64,000 nucleotides of DNA from Thermomonas sp. (GTDB lineage Bacteria > Pseudomonadota > Gammaproteobacteria > Xanthomonadales > Xanthomonadaceae), in the NCBI RefSeq assembly GCF_023953935.1, contig NZ_JAMLIW010000003.1, positions 120,001 through 184,000 of the forward strand, in the 5' to 3' direction. Below are positions 39,131-49,016 of this stretch, piece after piece (position 1 is the first letter of the stretch; the number at the start of each line of letters is the position of its first letter). Below the pieces are notes generated by a model. That model made no database searches, was not told where the DNA came from, and was given only the letters and a program-made list of their open reading frames with translations. The position numbers were made by a program, and so were the translations under genes.

Positions 39131-40392
39131 GTCGTCACCCGTTCCAGCGCGCCGTCCAAGGCGGTCTCGCACAGCGCGCGCACCGGCGCGGCGTCGATGC
39201 GCGTCACCACCTCGCGGCAGAACGCGCCGGTGAGCAGGGTGCGCGCTTGCGCCTCGGGCAGCCCGCGCGAGCGCAGGTAGAACAGCGCTGTGGGATCGAG
39301 CTGGCCCACCGTGGCGCCGTGGACGGCTTTGACGTCGTCGGCGTGGATTTCCAGCGTCGGCTGGGTGTCGATCTCGGCGGTGTTCGCCAGCAGCAGGTTC
39401 TTGTTCGACAGGTCGGCGTCGGTGCCATCGGCGCCCTGGTGGATCAGGATGCCGCCGTGGAAGACCGCGTGGCCGCGCCGGCTGGCCAGCCCGCGCCAGA
39501 CGAAATTGCTGGTGGTGTCGAGCGCGGCGTGTTCGATCCCCAGCCGGGTGTCGACGTGGCGGCGACCGTCGGCCAGCAGCACGCCGTCGGCGCGCCAGTT
39601 CGCGCCGTCGCCTTCAAGGCGGACGTTGAGCTCGTGACGGGTCAGCGCGGCGCCGAGTTCGAGATCGGTGCGGTCATAGCCCGCGGACTGGGCCAGCACC
39701 ACATCGGTGCGTGCGAACAGGGTGGCGCGCGGCGCGGCGGTCTGGATGCGCGCCTGCGTGAGTTGCGCGTCGTGGGCGACGTGGGCATGCAGCAGGGCGT
39801 TGCCGAGGTGGGCGTGGTCGCCTGAGGCCAGCTCGTGCTCGACGATCGTCAGCCTGGCACCTTCGCGCAGTTCGACGAAATGGCGCAGATGCCAGGCGAC
39901 GTCGCCGGCCGCGGCATCGGCCGCACCGACCTGGACCAGATGCAGCGGCGCTTCGATCATCGCACCGGCGTTGACGCGGATGACCGCGCCCTCGCGCGCC
40001 AGCGCCGCGTTGAGGCGGGCAAATGGCTCATCGACGCGCAGATAGCGGCGTTCGAGAAAGGCCAGCGCGCGCGGATCGTCGCCTTGCAGCAGCTGTGACA
40101 GCGGGCGCAGGTCGAGCCCGGCGGGGAGCGCGGACAGATCGCTCAGGGCGGCATCGAAGCAGCCGTTGACGAACACCAGCCGCGGCGCCGGAATCGCGGC
40201 GAGCAGGGCAGGATCGACCGCCACCGCCTTCGCGACGCCGAAGCTGCGGCGTTCGAGCTGGCGCAACGAGGTGTATTTCCAGGCCTCGGCGCGCGGCGGC
40301 GGCAGGCCGTCTTCGAGCAGGCCGTCGAGTTCGGCCCGGCGCGCGGCGTCGCCCTGGAAGCCGGCCGCGAGGGAATCGAGCAGGGCGCTCAT
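39127..40392 (-). CDS. sufD: Fe-S cluster assembly protein SufD
   Basis: 421 residues of the SufB/SufD beta-helix scaffold family, forming the SufBC2D complex. The N-terminal helical part has RAEAWKYTSLRQLERR; the core ends with the family signature KAVHGATVGQLDPTALFYLRSRGLPEAQA. Its start overlaps the sufC stop (TGATG, 40390-40394) and its stop overlaps the first possible sufS ATG. It shares its strand and spacing with sufB, sufC and sufS. Confidence 0.95.
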   Translation of the reverse strand: MSALLDSLAAGFQGDAARRAELDGLLEDGLPPPRAEAWKYTSLRQLERRSFGVAKAVAVDPALLAAIPAPRLVFVNGCFDAALSDLSALPAGLDLRPLSQLLQGDDPRALAFLERRYLRVDEPFARLNAALAREGAVIRVNAGAMIEAPLHLVQVGAADAAAGDVAWHLRHFVELREGARLTIVEHELASGDHAHLGNALLHAHVAHDAQLTQARIQTAAPRATLFARTDVVLAQSAGYDRTDLELGAALTRHELNVRLEGDGANWRADGVLLADGRRHVDTRLGIEHAALDTTSNFVWRGLASRRGHAVFHGGILIHQGADGTDADLSNKNLLLANTAEIDTQPTLEIHADDVKAVHGATVGQLDPTALFYLRSRGLPEAQARTLLTGAFCREVVTRIDAAPVRALCETALDGALERVTT

Positions 40393-41165
40393 CAGGCGGC
40401 TCCGCGCGCCGCTTCCGGCGCCATCCGCTGCTTGATCCAGCCGTAGCCGTGCGCCTCGAGTTCCAGCGCCAGCTCCGGCCCGCCGGTTTCGACGATCTTG
40501 CCGTCGGCCAGCACGTGCACCACGTCGGGCTTGATGTAATCGAGCAGGCGCTGGTAGTGGGTGATGATGAGGAAACCACGGCTCGGATCGCGCAGCGCGT
40601 TGACGCCGTCGGCCACCGCTTTCATCGCGTCGATGTCGAGCCCGGAATCGGTTTCGTCGAGGATCGCGAGCTTCGGTTCCAGCAGCGCGAGCTGGAAGAT
40701 CTCGTTGCGCTTTTTCTCGCCGCCCGAGAATCCTTCATTGACGCCGCGGTGCAGCAGCTCGTCCTTGAGGTGAAGCACGGCAAGCTTTTCGCGCACCCGC
40801 TTGAGGAACTGCATCGAGTCCATCTCGGGCTCGCCGCGGGTCTTGCGCTGGGCGTTGAAGGCCGAGCGCAGGAAATAGGTGTTGTTCACGCCCGGAATTT
40901 CCACCGGATACTGGAAGGCGAGGAACACCCCGGCGGCGGCGCGCTGCTCCGGCACCAGATCCAGCAGCGGCTTGCCGTCGAATTCGACCTCGCCCTGGGT
41001 CACCTCATAGCCGTCACGCCCGGCGAGGATGTTGCCGAGGGTGGATTTGCCGGCGCCGTTGGGCCCCATGATGGCGTGGACTTCGCCGGCCTTCACCTCG
41101 AGCGAGAGGCCCTTGAGGATTTCCTTGCCGGCGACGGAAGCGTGGAGATTGGAGATTTTGAGCAT
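40392..41165 (-). CDS. sufC: SUF ATPase SufC
   Basis: 257-residue ABC-type ATPase that drives the SufBC2D scaffold. Walker A GPNGAGKST (near 34), Q-loop FLAFQYPVEIPGVN, signature FSGGEKKRNEIFQLALLEPKLAILDETDSGLD and the H-loop ITHYQRLL. The length is standard. It lies downstream of the heptamer array that separates it from sufB by about 200 nt, the only large gap in the suf gene run. Confidence 0.97.
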   Translation of the reverse strand: MLKISNLHASVAGKEILKGLSLEVKAGEVHAIMGPNGAGKSTLGNILAGRDGYEVTQGEVEFDGKPLLDLVPEQRAAAGVFLAFQYPVEIPGVNNTYFLRSAFNAQRKTRGEPEMDSMQFLKRVREKLAVLHLKDELLHRGVNEGFSGGEKKRNEIFQLALLEPKLAILDETDSGLDIDAMKAVADGVNALRDPSRGFLIITHYQRLLDYIKPDVVHVLADGKIVETGGPELALELEAHGYGWIKQRMAPEAARGAA

Positions 41166-41356
41166 TGTTGGTGATTGGTAGGGCAGTGATTGGTGATTGG
41201 TGATTGGTGATTGGTGATTCGGTAGGGACGTGATTGGTGATTGGTGATTCGGTAGAGACGTGATTGGTGATTGGTGATTGGTGATTCGTAAAGAGCGTGA
41301 TGGGCGATCAAATTGCTTTGGCTCTCACCAATCACCAATCACGAATCACCAATCCC
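41165..41356. repeat. Heptamer hairpin array between sufB and sufC
   Basis: Thirteen full GTGATTS heptads in four blocks (41171-41287), separated by short spacers GTAGGGCA, GGTAGGGAC, GGTAGAGAC and ending with GTAAAGAGC. Then about 37 bp unique sequence with an AGAGC/GCTCT pairing, and four inverse heptads CAATCAC, CAATCAC, GAATCAC, CAATCCC (41329-41356). The arms are complementary, so suf mRNA could fold a long imperfect hairpin here. It fills the sufB-sufC gap and ends 5 bp from the sufB stop. Confidence 0.92.
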
Positions 41357-41361
41357 GGCTC

Positions 41362-42807
<1,446 letters not shown>

Positions 42808-42811
42808 TCGA

Positions 42812-43258
42812 TCAGGTCCTGGCGGAGGCCGTACGCGCGAAGGCAGCAGGATGCGGCGCGGGGGCCAGCATCTGCGCCAGCGAAACGCCGCGCAGCGCTT
42901 CGATCACGACGTCGTTGATGCGGCGCCAGTTGCTGCGCACGCCGCAGATATGTTCGATCCCGCAGTGGCCGGCGGCCGCGCTGCATTCGGTCATGCTCAG
43001 CGGGCCTTCCATGGCCTCGACGACCTCGATCAGGGTGATCGCGTCGGCGGGTTTGGCCAGCCGGTAGCCGCCGCTGGCGCCACGGAAGCCCTGCACCAGC
43101 CCGGCGGCGGCCAGCGGCTTGAGCAGTTTTGCCACCGTGGGCTGTTCCAGCCCCGAGCGTTCGGCCAGCTCCGGCGCGCTCAGCACGGCGCCCGGCCGCG
43201 CGGCGAGCACGGTCAGGACGACGGTGGCGTAATCGGTCAGTTTGGTGACGCGAAGCAT
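42812..43258 (-). CDS. Rrf2-family regulator of the SUF operon
   Basis: 148 residues. N-terminal winged helix ([17 protein letters not shown]...[16 protein letters not shown]) followed by the Rrf2 helix and three Cys at 92, 99 and 105 (C-X6-C-X5-C), a probable Fe-S ligand set as in IscR, where the spacing is C-X5-C-X5-C. I take it to be the xanthomonad SUF regulator type. It heads the suf genes and probably represses them when its cluster is bound. A possible -10 (TACAAT, 43287-43292 on the minus strand) lies about 30 bp upstream of the ATG. Confidence 0.92.
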   Translation of the reverse strand: MLRVTKLTDYATVVLTVLAARPGAVLSAPELAERSGLEQPTVAKLLKPLAAAGLVQGFRGASGGYRLAKPADAITLIEVVEAMEGPLSMTECSAAAGHCGIEHICGVRSNWRRINDVVIEALRGVSLAQMLAPAPHPAAFARTASART

Positions 43259-43318
43259 GGGGAGGCAGCGGTCAATCGGTACTGAAATTGTACGATTTTG
43301 CGACCGCCGCCGCCATGA

Positions 43319-44260
43319 TCAGCGCCTGATTTGCGTCAAGGTCGTGTTCACCCGGTTCGTTATCCAGCCTGCGACCGCCTGCGTGTACGCCGATGGCAGG
43401 CCGAGCTGGCTGTTGATTTCGCCGTGCTGCAACGCTTCCGGCAGCACCTGCGCCGGCACCGACGCGGCGTTGGCACGGCTGGCCAGCTTGCGCGCTTCGT
43501 CGCAGGGCGAGGTCGGGAAGTGGCGGGTGCTGGAGCACACCAGCAGCAGCGGCAGGGCGCGTCGATCCAGCTGCTGTTGCGGTGAGACCGAGCGCCAGAA
43601 CGCCGGATCGCTGCCGAAGGCGTTGCGGTACAGCTCGGGCACGCGCGCCTGACCCATCAAGGACGGCACGTCCAGCGCGCCGCTGTCCAGCGACACCACG
43701 CCCAGCGGGCGTTGGGCGCCAGCCTTGCGCAGCAGATCGGGCTTGGTCGCGACCAGCACCACCAGGTGCGCGCCGGCGGAATGCCCCATCAGGAGCATCC
43801 GGCCCGGATCTGCGTTCCACTGGTGGGCGTGCTGCTGCACCGAGGCGATGGCCGCGGCCACGTCCTCGGCCTGCTGCATCGGATCGGCGTCCGGGACCAG
43901 GCGGTTGTTGGCGGACACGAACACGAAGCCCTGGTTCAGCCAGTACGCGGCCTTGTTGCCGACCACGCCGGGTGAGGCCTTGTCGCCGCGGCGCCAGCCG
44001 CCGCCGTGGACCATGAACAGGATCGGCGCGCCGGGTTGCGCGTGCGCGGGCAGGTAAACGTCATAGCGCTGCTTCGGGTCGTTGCCGTAGGCGATGTCGC
44101 GCTCGATGCGGGTGCCGGCCGGCAGGTCGGCCCTGGGCGTGGCCGCGCGGCGTTGCTCCAGCAGTTGGCGGAAGCGCTGCTGGGCCGATGCCTCGCTGCC
44201 GATGCCGGCAAACAGGGCGACGGCGAGCAGGGAGATGAGCGTGGGAGTGGCGATGCGCAT
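43319..44260 (-). CDS. Exported alpha/beta hydrolase (HSL/carboxylesterase type)
   Basis: 313 residues. A signal peptide (cleavage near SEASA, residue 26) is followed by a carboxylesterase domain with the oxyanion HGGGW (near 84), nucleophile GHSAGAH (near 159), and a C-terminal His in LPEALQHGEINSQLG. Periplasmic esterase of unknown substrate; kynurenine formamidase-like enzymes share the layout. The ATG at 44260 follows a strong GGAAGGAAG ribosome-binding site; the frame opens 33 nt upstream but without one. It diverges from the small membrane protein at 44510. Confidence 0.87.
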   Translation of the reverse strand: MRIATPTLISLLAVALFAGIGSEASAQQRFRQLLEQRRAATPRADLPAGTRIERDIAYGNDPKQRYDVYLPAHAQPGAPILFMVHGGGWRRGDKASPGVVGNKAAYWLNQGFVFVSANNRLVPDADPMQQAEDVAAAIASVQQHAHQWNADPGRMLLMGHSAGAHLVVLVATKPDLLRKAGAQRPLGVVSLDSGALDVPSLMGQARVPELYRNAFGSDPAFWRSVSPQQQLDRRALPLLLVCSSTRHFPTSPCDEARKLASRANAASVPAQVLPEALQHGEINSQLGLPSAYTQAVAGWITNRVNTTLTQIRR

Positions 44261-44509
44261 GGGGCTTCCTTCCTTCCGTGCAGAGTCGATCACGACAACG
44301 CGTCAGCCCGCCGCCGGTTGACCGTGGGGCAGCAGGCAGGGCTGCCGATGGCGTGAACAAACCCTGCGGGTGACAGTTGTCATCGCGGATCGTTGACGGC
44401 TGATCGTGGTGGCACTGAACTCCCTGCGGACAATGGTCCTCGCGAAATGGAATCGGGCCTGCGCCCATCCATCCATTTCGCCACACCTCCGCAACATCAG
44501 GACATCACC

Positions 44510-44758
44510 ATGAACAGCCAAGCCAATTTCCAGACTGCCTTCGTCGACCGGCTCCAGTCCACCGCCGGTGAACTGCTCGACCGCGCGAGCAAGGCCGAGG
44601 GCGGCGAGCGCTCGCATCTGCTGCATTGGCTGCTGGCCGCGCTGGCGCTGTTTTTGGTCTGGCGGATGGGGCGCAGCATGAAGAAACTGTTCTGGACCCT
44701 GTTCGGGGTTGCCATGGCGGTGTACTGGAGCGGCGGCTTCGCGCTGTTGACGCGTTGA
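44510..44758 (+). CDS. Small single-span membrane protein
   Basis: 82 residues. An N-terminal amphipathic part (NFQTAFVDRLQSTAGELLDRASKA) is followed by two hydrophobic stretches (about 37-52 and 58-77) separated by a basic RMGRSMKK. Function unknown; the layout recalls membrane-stress small proteins of the YqjE/ElaB sort, without a clear match. ATG 44510 follows AGGAC. The 249 bp between it and the esterase gene should hold both promoters; I see no strong motif there. Confidence 0.65.
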   Translation: MNSQANFQTAFVDRLQSTAGELLDRASKAEGGERSHLLHWLLAALALFLVWRMGRSMKKLFWTLFGVAMAVYWSGGFALLTR

Positions 44759-44849
44759 CAGCGCGTCTCGTGCCTGCGGTCGTGCCCGTTGCAGTGACGG
44801 CAGGGCGCGGACTGGGCACAATGGGCGCTTTCATCCCGTATCCGCGTCC

Positions 44850-45314
44850 ATGCCGAGAAAGATCGTCACCCGCAAGTCCGCCATCCACGGCAATGGCGTG
44901 TTTGCCGCCGTCGCGATCGCCAAGGGCGAACGCATCATCGAATACAAGGGCCGCCTGCGCAGCCACGAGGAGGTGGACGCCGACGACAGCGGTGACATCG
45001 AAAGCGGCCATACCTTCCTGTTCACCTTGAACGAGGACTGGGTGATCGACGCCAATTTCGAAGGCAACGCGGCGCGCTGGATCAATCACGGCTGCGCGCC
45101 GAACTGCGAGGCGGTGCTGGTTGAAGATGAAGACAACCCGAAGCGCTCGAAAGTGTTCATCGAGGCGATCCGCGCGATCCTGCCGGGCGAGGAGCTGACC
45201 TACGACTACGGCATCACCCTGGCGGTGCGCCACAGCCCGCGCCTGAAGAAGATCTGGGCCTGCCGCTGCGGCGCCAAGACCTGCACCGGGACGATGCTCA
45301 AACCCAAGCGCTGA
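44850..45314 (+). CDS. SET-domain protein-lysine methyltransferase
   Basis: 154 residues, a compact SET domain with post-SET motif. Sequence landmarks are HGNGVFA (residues 13-19), RWINHGCAPNCEA (NHxCxPN, S-adenosylmethionine binding), EELTYDYG (catalytic Tyr), and the post-SET zinc knuckle CRCGAKTCTGTML. It is a short stand-alone enzyme of the kind found scattered in bacteria and thought to have been exchanged with eukaryotes; the substrate is unknown. It converges on the EF-G-like gene with only 13 nt between stops. Confidence 0.9.
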   Translation: MPRKIVTRKSAIHGNGVFAAVAIAKGERIIEYKGRLRSHEEVDADDSGDIESGHTFLFTLNEDWVIDANFEGNAARWINHGCAPNCEAVLVEDEDNPKRSKVFIEAIRAILPGEELTYDYGITLAVRHSPRLKKIWACRCGAKTCTGTMLKPKR

Positions 45315-45327
45315 TGGTGCGGCAGCC

Positions 45328-47373
45328 TCAATCCTCCTCGGCCTGCGGTTTGAAGGCCTCCATCAGCTTCTTCTGCACCTGACCCGGGACCGGCTCGTAG
45401 CGATTGAAGTCGAGCGTGTAGCGGCCGCGGCCGGCGGTGGCGGACTTCAGCTCGGCGCCGTAGTTCTCCAACTCGGACAGCGGCACCAGCGCGCGGATCA
45501 CGATTTCCCCGCTGGCCAGCGCATCGGTGCTGTTGATGCGCGCGCGTTTGGTGGCGAGGCCGCCGCTGATGTCGCCCATGCAGGCCTCGGGAGCGGTCAC
45601 TTCCAGATCGACGATGGGTTCGAGCACCTGCGGCCTGGCCTTGCCCACGGCGTCGAGGAAGGCGCGCTTGCCGGCGGCGATGAACGCCACCTCCTTGCTG
45701 TCGACCGGGTGGTGCTTGCCGTCGTACACGGTCACCCGCAGGTCCTGCATCGGATAGCCGGCGATCGCGCCGCTGGCCAGCACCTGGCGCACGCCTTTTT
45801 CCACCGCCGGCAGGAACTGGCCGGGGATGGTGCCGCCCTTGACCTCATCGACGAACTCGAAGCCGGCGCCGCGTGGCAGTGATTCGACGCGCAGGAACAC
45901 CTCCCCGAATTGACCGGCGCCGCCGGTCTGCTTCTTGTGGCGGTGGTGGCCTTCGGCATTGACGCCAATGGTCTCGCGGTAGGCGATCCGCGGCGGGCGG
46001 GTCGTCACTTCGACCTGAAAGCGGTCCTTCAGGCGTTGCAACATGACCCGCAGATGCAGGTCGGACAGGCCGCGGATCACCGTTTCGTTGGTCTCGCCGC
46101 TGTGTTCGACCACGAAGGCCGGATCCTCTTCGGCCAGCTTGCCCAGCGCGGTCGCCAATTTCTGTTCCTGGCCCTTGGTGGCCGGCTCGATCGCCATGCC
46201 GAACATCGCGCGCGGGAATTCCATCGGGGTCAGCGAGATCAGATCCTCGTCGCGGGAATCGTGCAGCACGGCTTCGTAATGGAGTTCGTCGATCTTGGCC
46301 ACCGCGGCGATGTCGCCGGGGATGGCCTGCTGGATTTCGACGTGCTCCTTGCCCTGAAGTCGGAACAGGTGCGCGATCTTGAACGCCTTCTTTCCATCGT
46401 CCACGAACAGCGGCGTGTCGCGCCGCACCGTGCCCTGGTGGACGCGGAAAATGCCGAGCTTGCCGACGAACGGATCGTTGATGAGCTTGAACACGTCGGC
46501 GATGACGTGCGCGTCCGGATCCGGCCGCGCCGTGATCGGCTGGGCGTCGTCGCCCTGGCCTTTGCGGAACGGCGCCGGGTTGGCCTCGCCGGGGTTCGGG
46601 AACAGGCGCTCGGCAACGTCGAGGAATTTGCGGGTGCCCACGCCGGTGCGCGCCGACAGGAACAGCACCGGGATCAGGTGACCCTCACGCAGGCATTTTT
46701 CGAAGGCATCGTGCAGTTCCTCCGGGGTGATCGCGTCCTCGCCATGTTCGAGGAAACGATCCATCACCTCCTCGTTCATCTCGACCACCTGGTCGAGGAT
46801 CTTCTGGTGCCACTCGGCGACCGGGCCGAGGTCGCTGTCGCCTTCGCGGCCGCCGAAGCAGTCGATCACCCGCGTGCCGCCGTCGGCGGGCAGGTTGATC
46901 GGCAGCACCTCCGGACCGAACTCCTCGCGCAGGGCATTGAGCACGCGCCCGTCGGCGTGGCCGGTGTCGATCTTGTTGATCACGATCGCCCGCGACAGCC
47001 CGCGCCCGATCGCGTAGTGCATCATCCGACGGGTGCCGTGGCCGATGCCGGTTTCCGGATCGACGACCAAGGCGATGGTTTCCACCGCGTCCATCACCCC
47101 CAGCGCCGGACCGCGGAAATCCTGGTAGCCGGGGGTGTCGATCAGGTTGAGGTGCATCCCGGGACGGTCGATGCTGGCGATCACCGCGTCGATCGAATGG
47201 CCGCGCTCCTTTTCGATCGGGTCGAAGTCCGACACCGTGTTGCCGCGTTCAACCGTGCCTGCCGTCTGGAGTGCGCCGCCGGCATGCAGCAGGGCTTCGA
47301 ACAAGGTGGTTTTGCCGGCGCCGGGGTGGCCCGCCAGGGCCACGTTGCGGATTTGCGATGTGCTGTAGGACAT
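45328..47373 (-). CDS. Elongation factor G paralogue (EF-G2-like GTPase)
   Basis: 681 residues with the five-domain EF-G layout. G1 GHPGAGKT (15-22), ERGHSIDA in place of canonical ERGITI, DTPGY, NKID. Domain IV retains GHHRHKKQTGGAGQFGE and ends HHPVDSKEVAF. Its divergence from FusA (GHSIDAVIAS) puts it among the second-type EF-Gs, which can act in ribosome recycling or translocation under stress rather than as the main elongation factor. It is monocistronic, away from tuf and rps genes. Confidence 0.93.
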   Translation of the reverse strand: MSYSTSQIRNVALAGHPGAGKTTLFEALLHAGGALQTAGTVERGNTVSDFDPIEKERGHSIDAVIASIDRPGMHLNLIDTPGYQDFRGPALGVMDAVETIALVVDPETGIGHGTRRMMHYAIGRGLSRAIVINKIDTGHADGRVLNALREEFGPEVLPINLPADGGTRVIDCFGGREGDSDLGPVAEWHQKILDQVVEMNEEVMDRFLEHGEDAITPEELHDAFEKCLREGHLIPVLFLSARTGVGTRKFLDVAERLFPNPGEANPAPFRKGQGDDAQPITARPDPDAHVIADVFKLINDPFVGKLGIFRVHQGTVRRDTPLFVDDGKKAFKIAHLFRLQGKEHVEIQQAIPGDIAAVAKIDELHYEAVLHDSRDEDLISLTPMEFPRAMFGMAIEPATKGQEQKLATALGKLAEEDPAFVVEHSGETNETVIRGLSDLHLRVMLQRLKDRFQVEVTTRPPRIAYRETIGVNAEGHHRHKKQTGGAGQFGEVFLRVESLPRGAGFEFVDEVKGGTIPGQFLPAVEKGVRQVLASGAIAGYPMQDLRVTVYDGKHHPVDSKEVAFIAAGKRAFLDAVGKARPQVLEPIVDLEVTAPEACMGDISGGLATKRARINSTDALASGEIVIRALVPLSELENYGAELKSATAGRGRYTLDFNRYEPVPGQVQKKLMEAFKPQAEED

Positions 47374-47654
47374 GCCGTGCGTCTCCCTTCATGAGGGTGG
47401 GTGGTCGCCGTGGCGACCCGCGGTTGGCGCGGCGGAAGCAACGCTGCGCGCAATCGTCACGGCGTGCCGCCACCTTAGCGCAGCCCGCGTGCAGGTGATC
47501 GTGCGCTGCAACACGCTGCCGAGTTCCGCCGTGGCAAGCTGTCGCCGGGCTAAACGCCCGTGGTTGCGCCTGCCGTGTTCAGCTTCGCGTCAACTGTTCG
47601 GATGCAATGTCATCGCACGCTGGTCGATACGCCACCGGCGAAGGGGATGCCAAC
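47374..47654. other. Divergent intergenic region between EF-G2 and glycine-zipper genes
   Basis: About 280 bp between two divergent starts. I see no gene, repeat or clear operator; the promoters of both genes are presumably here. A GC-rich, low-complexity composition makes short reading frames in it uninformative. Confidence 0.6.
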
Positions 47655-48383
47655 ATGAAACGCCTGTTTGTCTCGCTTCTGGCCGCGGGTCTGTTTGCCG
47701 CCAGCCCGGCGCTGCTGGCCCAGAGCTACGGTGATCCGGACTATAGCGATCCGGACTATGGCCGCCAGTACAACGACCTGCCCGCAGACGATGCCGGCGC
47801 TGTCGATGCCGACGCCACCGGGTACTACGACTATGCGCGGGTGATCCGGGTGGATCCGGTGCTGGATGACCGCTACGCCGCCACGCCCGGCCCGACCCGG
47901 CGCTGCTACGACCGGCAGATGCCCGGCCGCTACGAATCCGACCCCTACGCCTACGATCGCGGCGGCTATCGGGATGAGGGCTATTACCGTGACCCGTATT
48001 ACGACCAGGCGCGCGGGTCACGGGCGGGCAGCAATGCCGCCGCGATCATTGGTGGCATCGCCGGTGCCGTGCTCGGCAGCCAGGTGGGCGGCGGCAGCGG
48101 GACCTATGCCGCCACCGCCGTCGGTTCGCTGCTGGGCAGCATGGCCGGCCGTGAAATCTACGAGCAACACCAGCGCGACCGCTACGTCCGCGGCGGCAAC
48201 GTGCGCGTTTGCGACCCCGAGCCGGTGCGTGACGATGGCTATGGCTACGACGGCAATGGTGGTGACCCCGGCACGGGCGGCTACGACGTCACCTATGAAT
48301 ACAACGGTCGCCAGTACACGCGGCGCATGGACTACAACCCCGGCGACCGGATTCGGGTGCGGGTCGAGGTGACGGCCGACTAG
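47655..48383 (+). CDS. Glycine-zipper 2TM (Rick_17kDa_Anti-like) outer-membrane protein
   Basis: 242 residues. It has a signal peptide (cleavage near ALLAQ), a long Tyr/Asp/Gly-rich region (DYSDPDYGRQYNDL and similar), and then the glycine-zipper 2TM motif AIIGGIAGAVLGSQVGGGSGTYAATAVGSLLGSMAG (centred at about 145). A beta-strand tail with YEYNGRQYTRRMDYNPGD follows. The domain is typical of envelope proteins of the 17-kDa antigen/SlyB group. ATG 47655 follows GAAGGGG. Confidence 0.85.
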   Translation: MKRLFVSLLAAGLFAASPALLAQSYGDPDYSDPDYGRQYNDLPADDAGAVDADATGYYDYARVIRVDPVLDDRYAATPGPTRRCYDRQMPGRYESDPYAYDRGGYRDEGYYRDPYYDQARGSRAGSNAAAIIGGIAGAVLGSQVGGGSGTYAATAVGSLLGSMAGREIYEQHQRDRYVRGGNVRVCDPEPVRDDGYGYDGNGGDPGTGGYDVTYEYNGRQYTRRMDYNPGDRIRVRVEVTAD

Positions 48384-48403
48384 CGGCAGCCGCTGCCGCG
48401 GGC

Positions 48404-48961
48404 TCAGACCCCGCCGACGGCCTTGGCGGCGGCTTCGGCGCGGCTGCGCGGGCGTGTCGCATGACGCGGCACCCCGTTTTCGTCGAGCACCCGTTCGATC
48501 CGGCTGAACACTTCGGCGCGGGCAAAGGGCTTCTTCATGAAATCGTCGGCGCCGATGCGCTGGACGTAGAACTGCTCGGTTGCCGCCGCGTTGCCGGAAA
48601 TCATGATGATCGGCACGTTTGCCGTGGCGGGGTCGCGGCGCAGGGTGCGCAGGACGTTGAACCCGTCGACCCCCGGCAGGACGATGTCGAGGAAGATCAG
48701 GTTTGGCACTTCCTTGCGTGCGATTTCGATCCCGCTCTCGCCGTCGTAGGCGGTCAGAACCTCGTAATGGTTCTGCTGGAGCATGCGCTTGAGCAGGGCG
48801 ACGATCGTGTGGGAGTCGTCGATGACCAGCACCCGGGTGCCCGGCTGGGCGTTCTTGCGGTCGTGCTCGCGACGGTCGATCAGGCGCCCGCCGCCATCCG
48901 ATGCCTGACCCTGACCCGTGGGTGTGACCGGCTTGCGCTTGAAGAGATCGAAGAAAGCCAC
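48404..48961 (-). CDS. CheY-like response regulator with N-terminal basic tail
   Basis: 185 residues: a 42-residue polar extension (FKRK, DRREHDRKN) and one receiver domain. Receiver landmarks are VIDDS (acidic pair 48-49), the phosphorylation site Asp92 in FLDIVLPG, Ser122, and the Lys144-Pro145 pair in FMKKPF. No output domain is present, so it acts by protein-protein contact, like PilG/PilH or CheY. No kinase gene is adjacent. Confidence 0.9.
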   Translation of the reverse strand: MAFFDLFKRKPVTPTGQGQASDGGGRLIDRREHDRKNAQPGTRVLVIDDSHTIVALLKRMLQQNHYEVLTAYDGESGIEIARKEVPNLIFLDIVLPGVDGFNVLRTLRRDPATANVPIIMISGNAAATEQFYVQRIGADDFMKKPFARAEVFSRIERVLDENGVPRHATRPRSRAEAAAKAVGGV

Positions 48962-49016
48962 GAGCGCGCCCCCCAGTGTGCGTCGCGGCTATCTTACCAG
49001 CGAAGCGCCGGGATGG

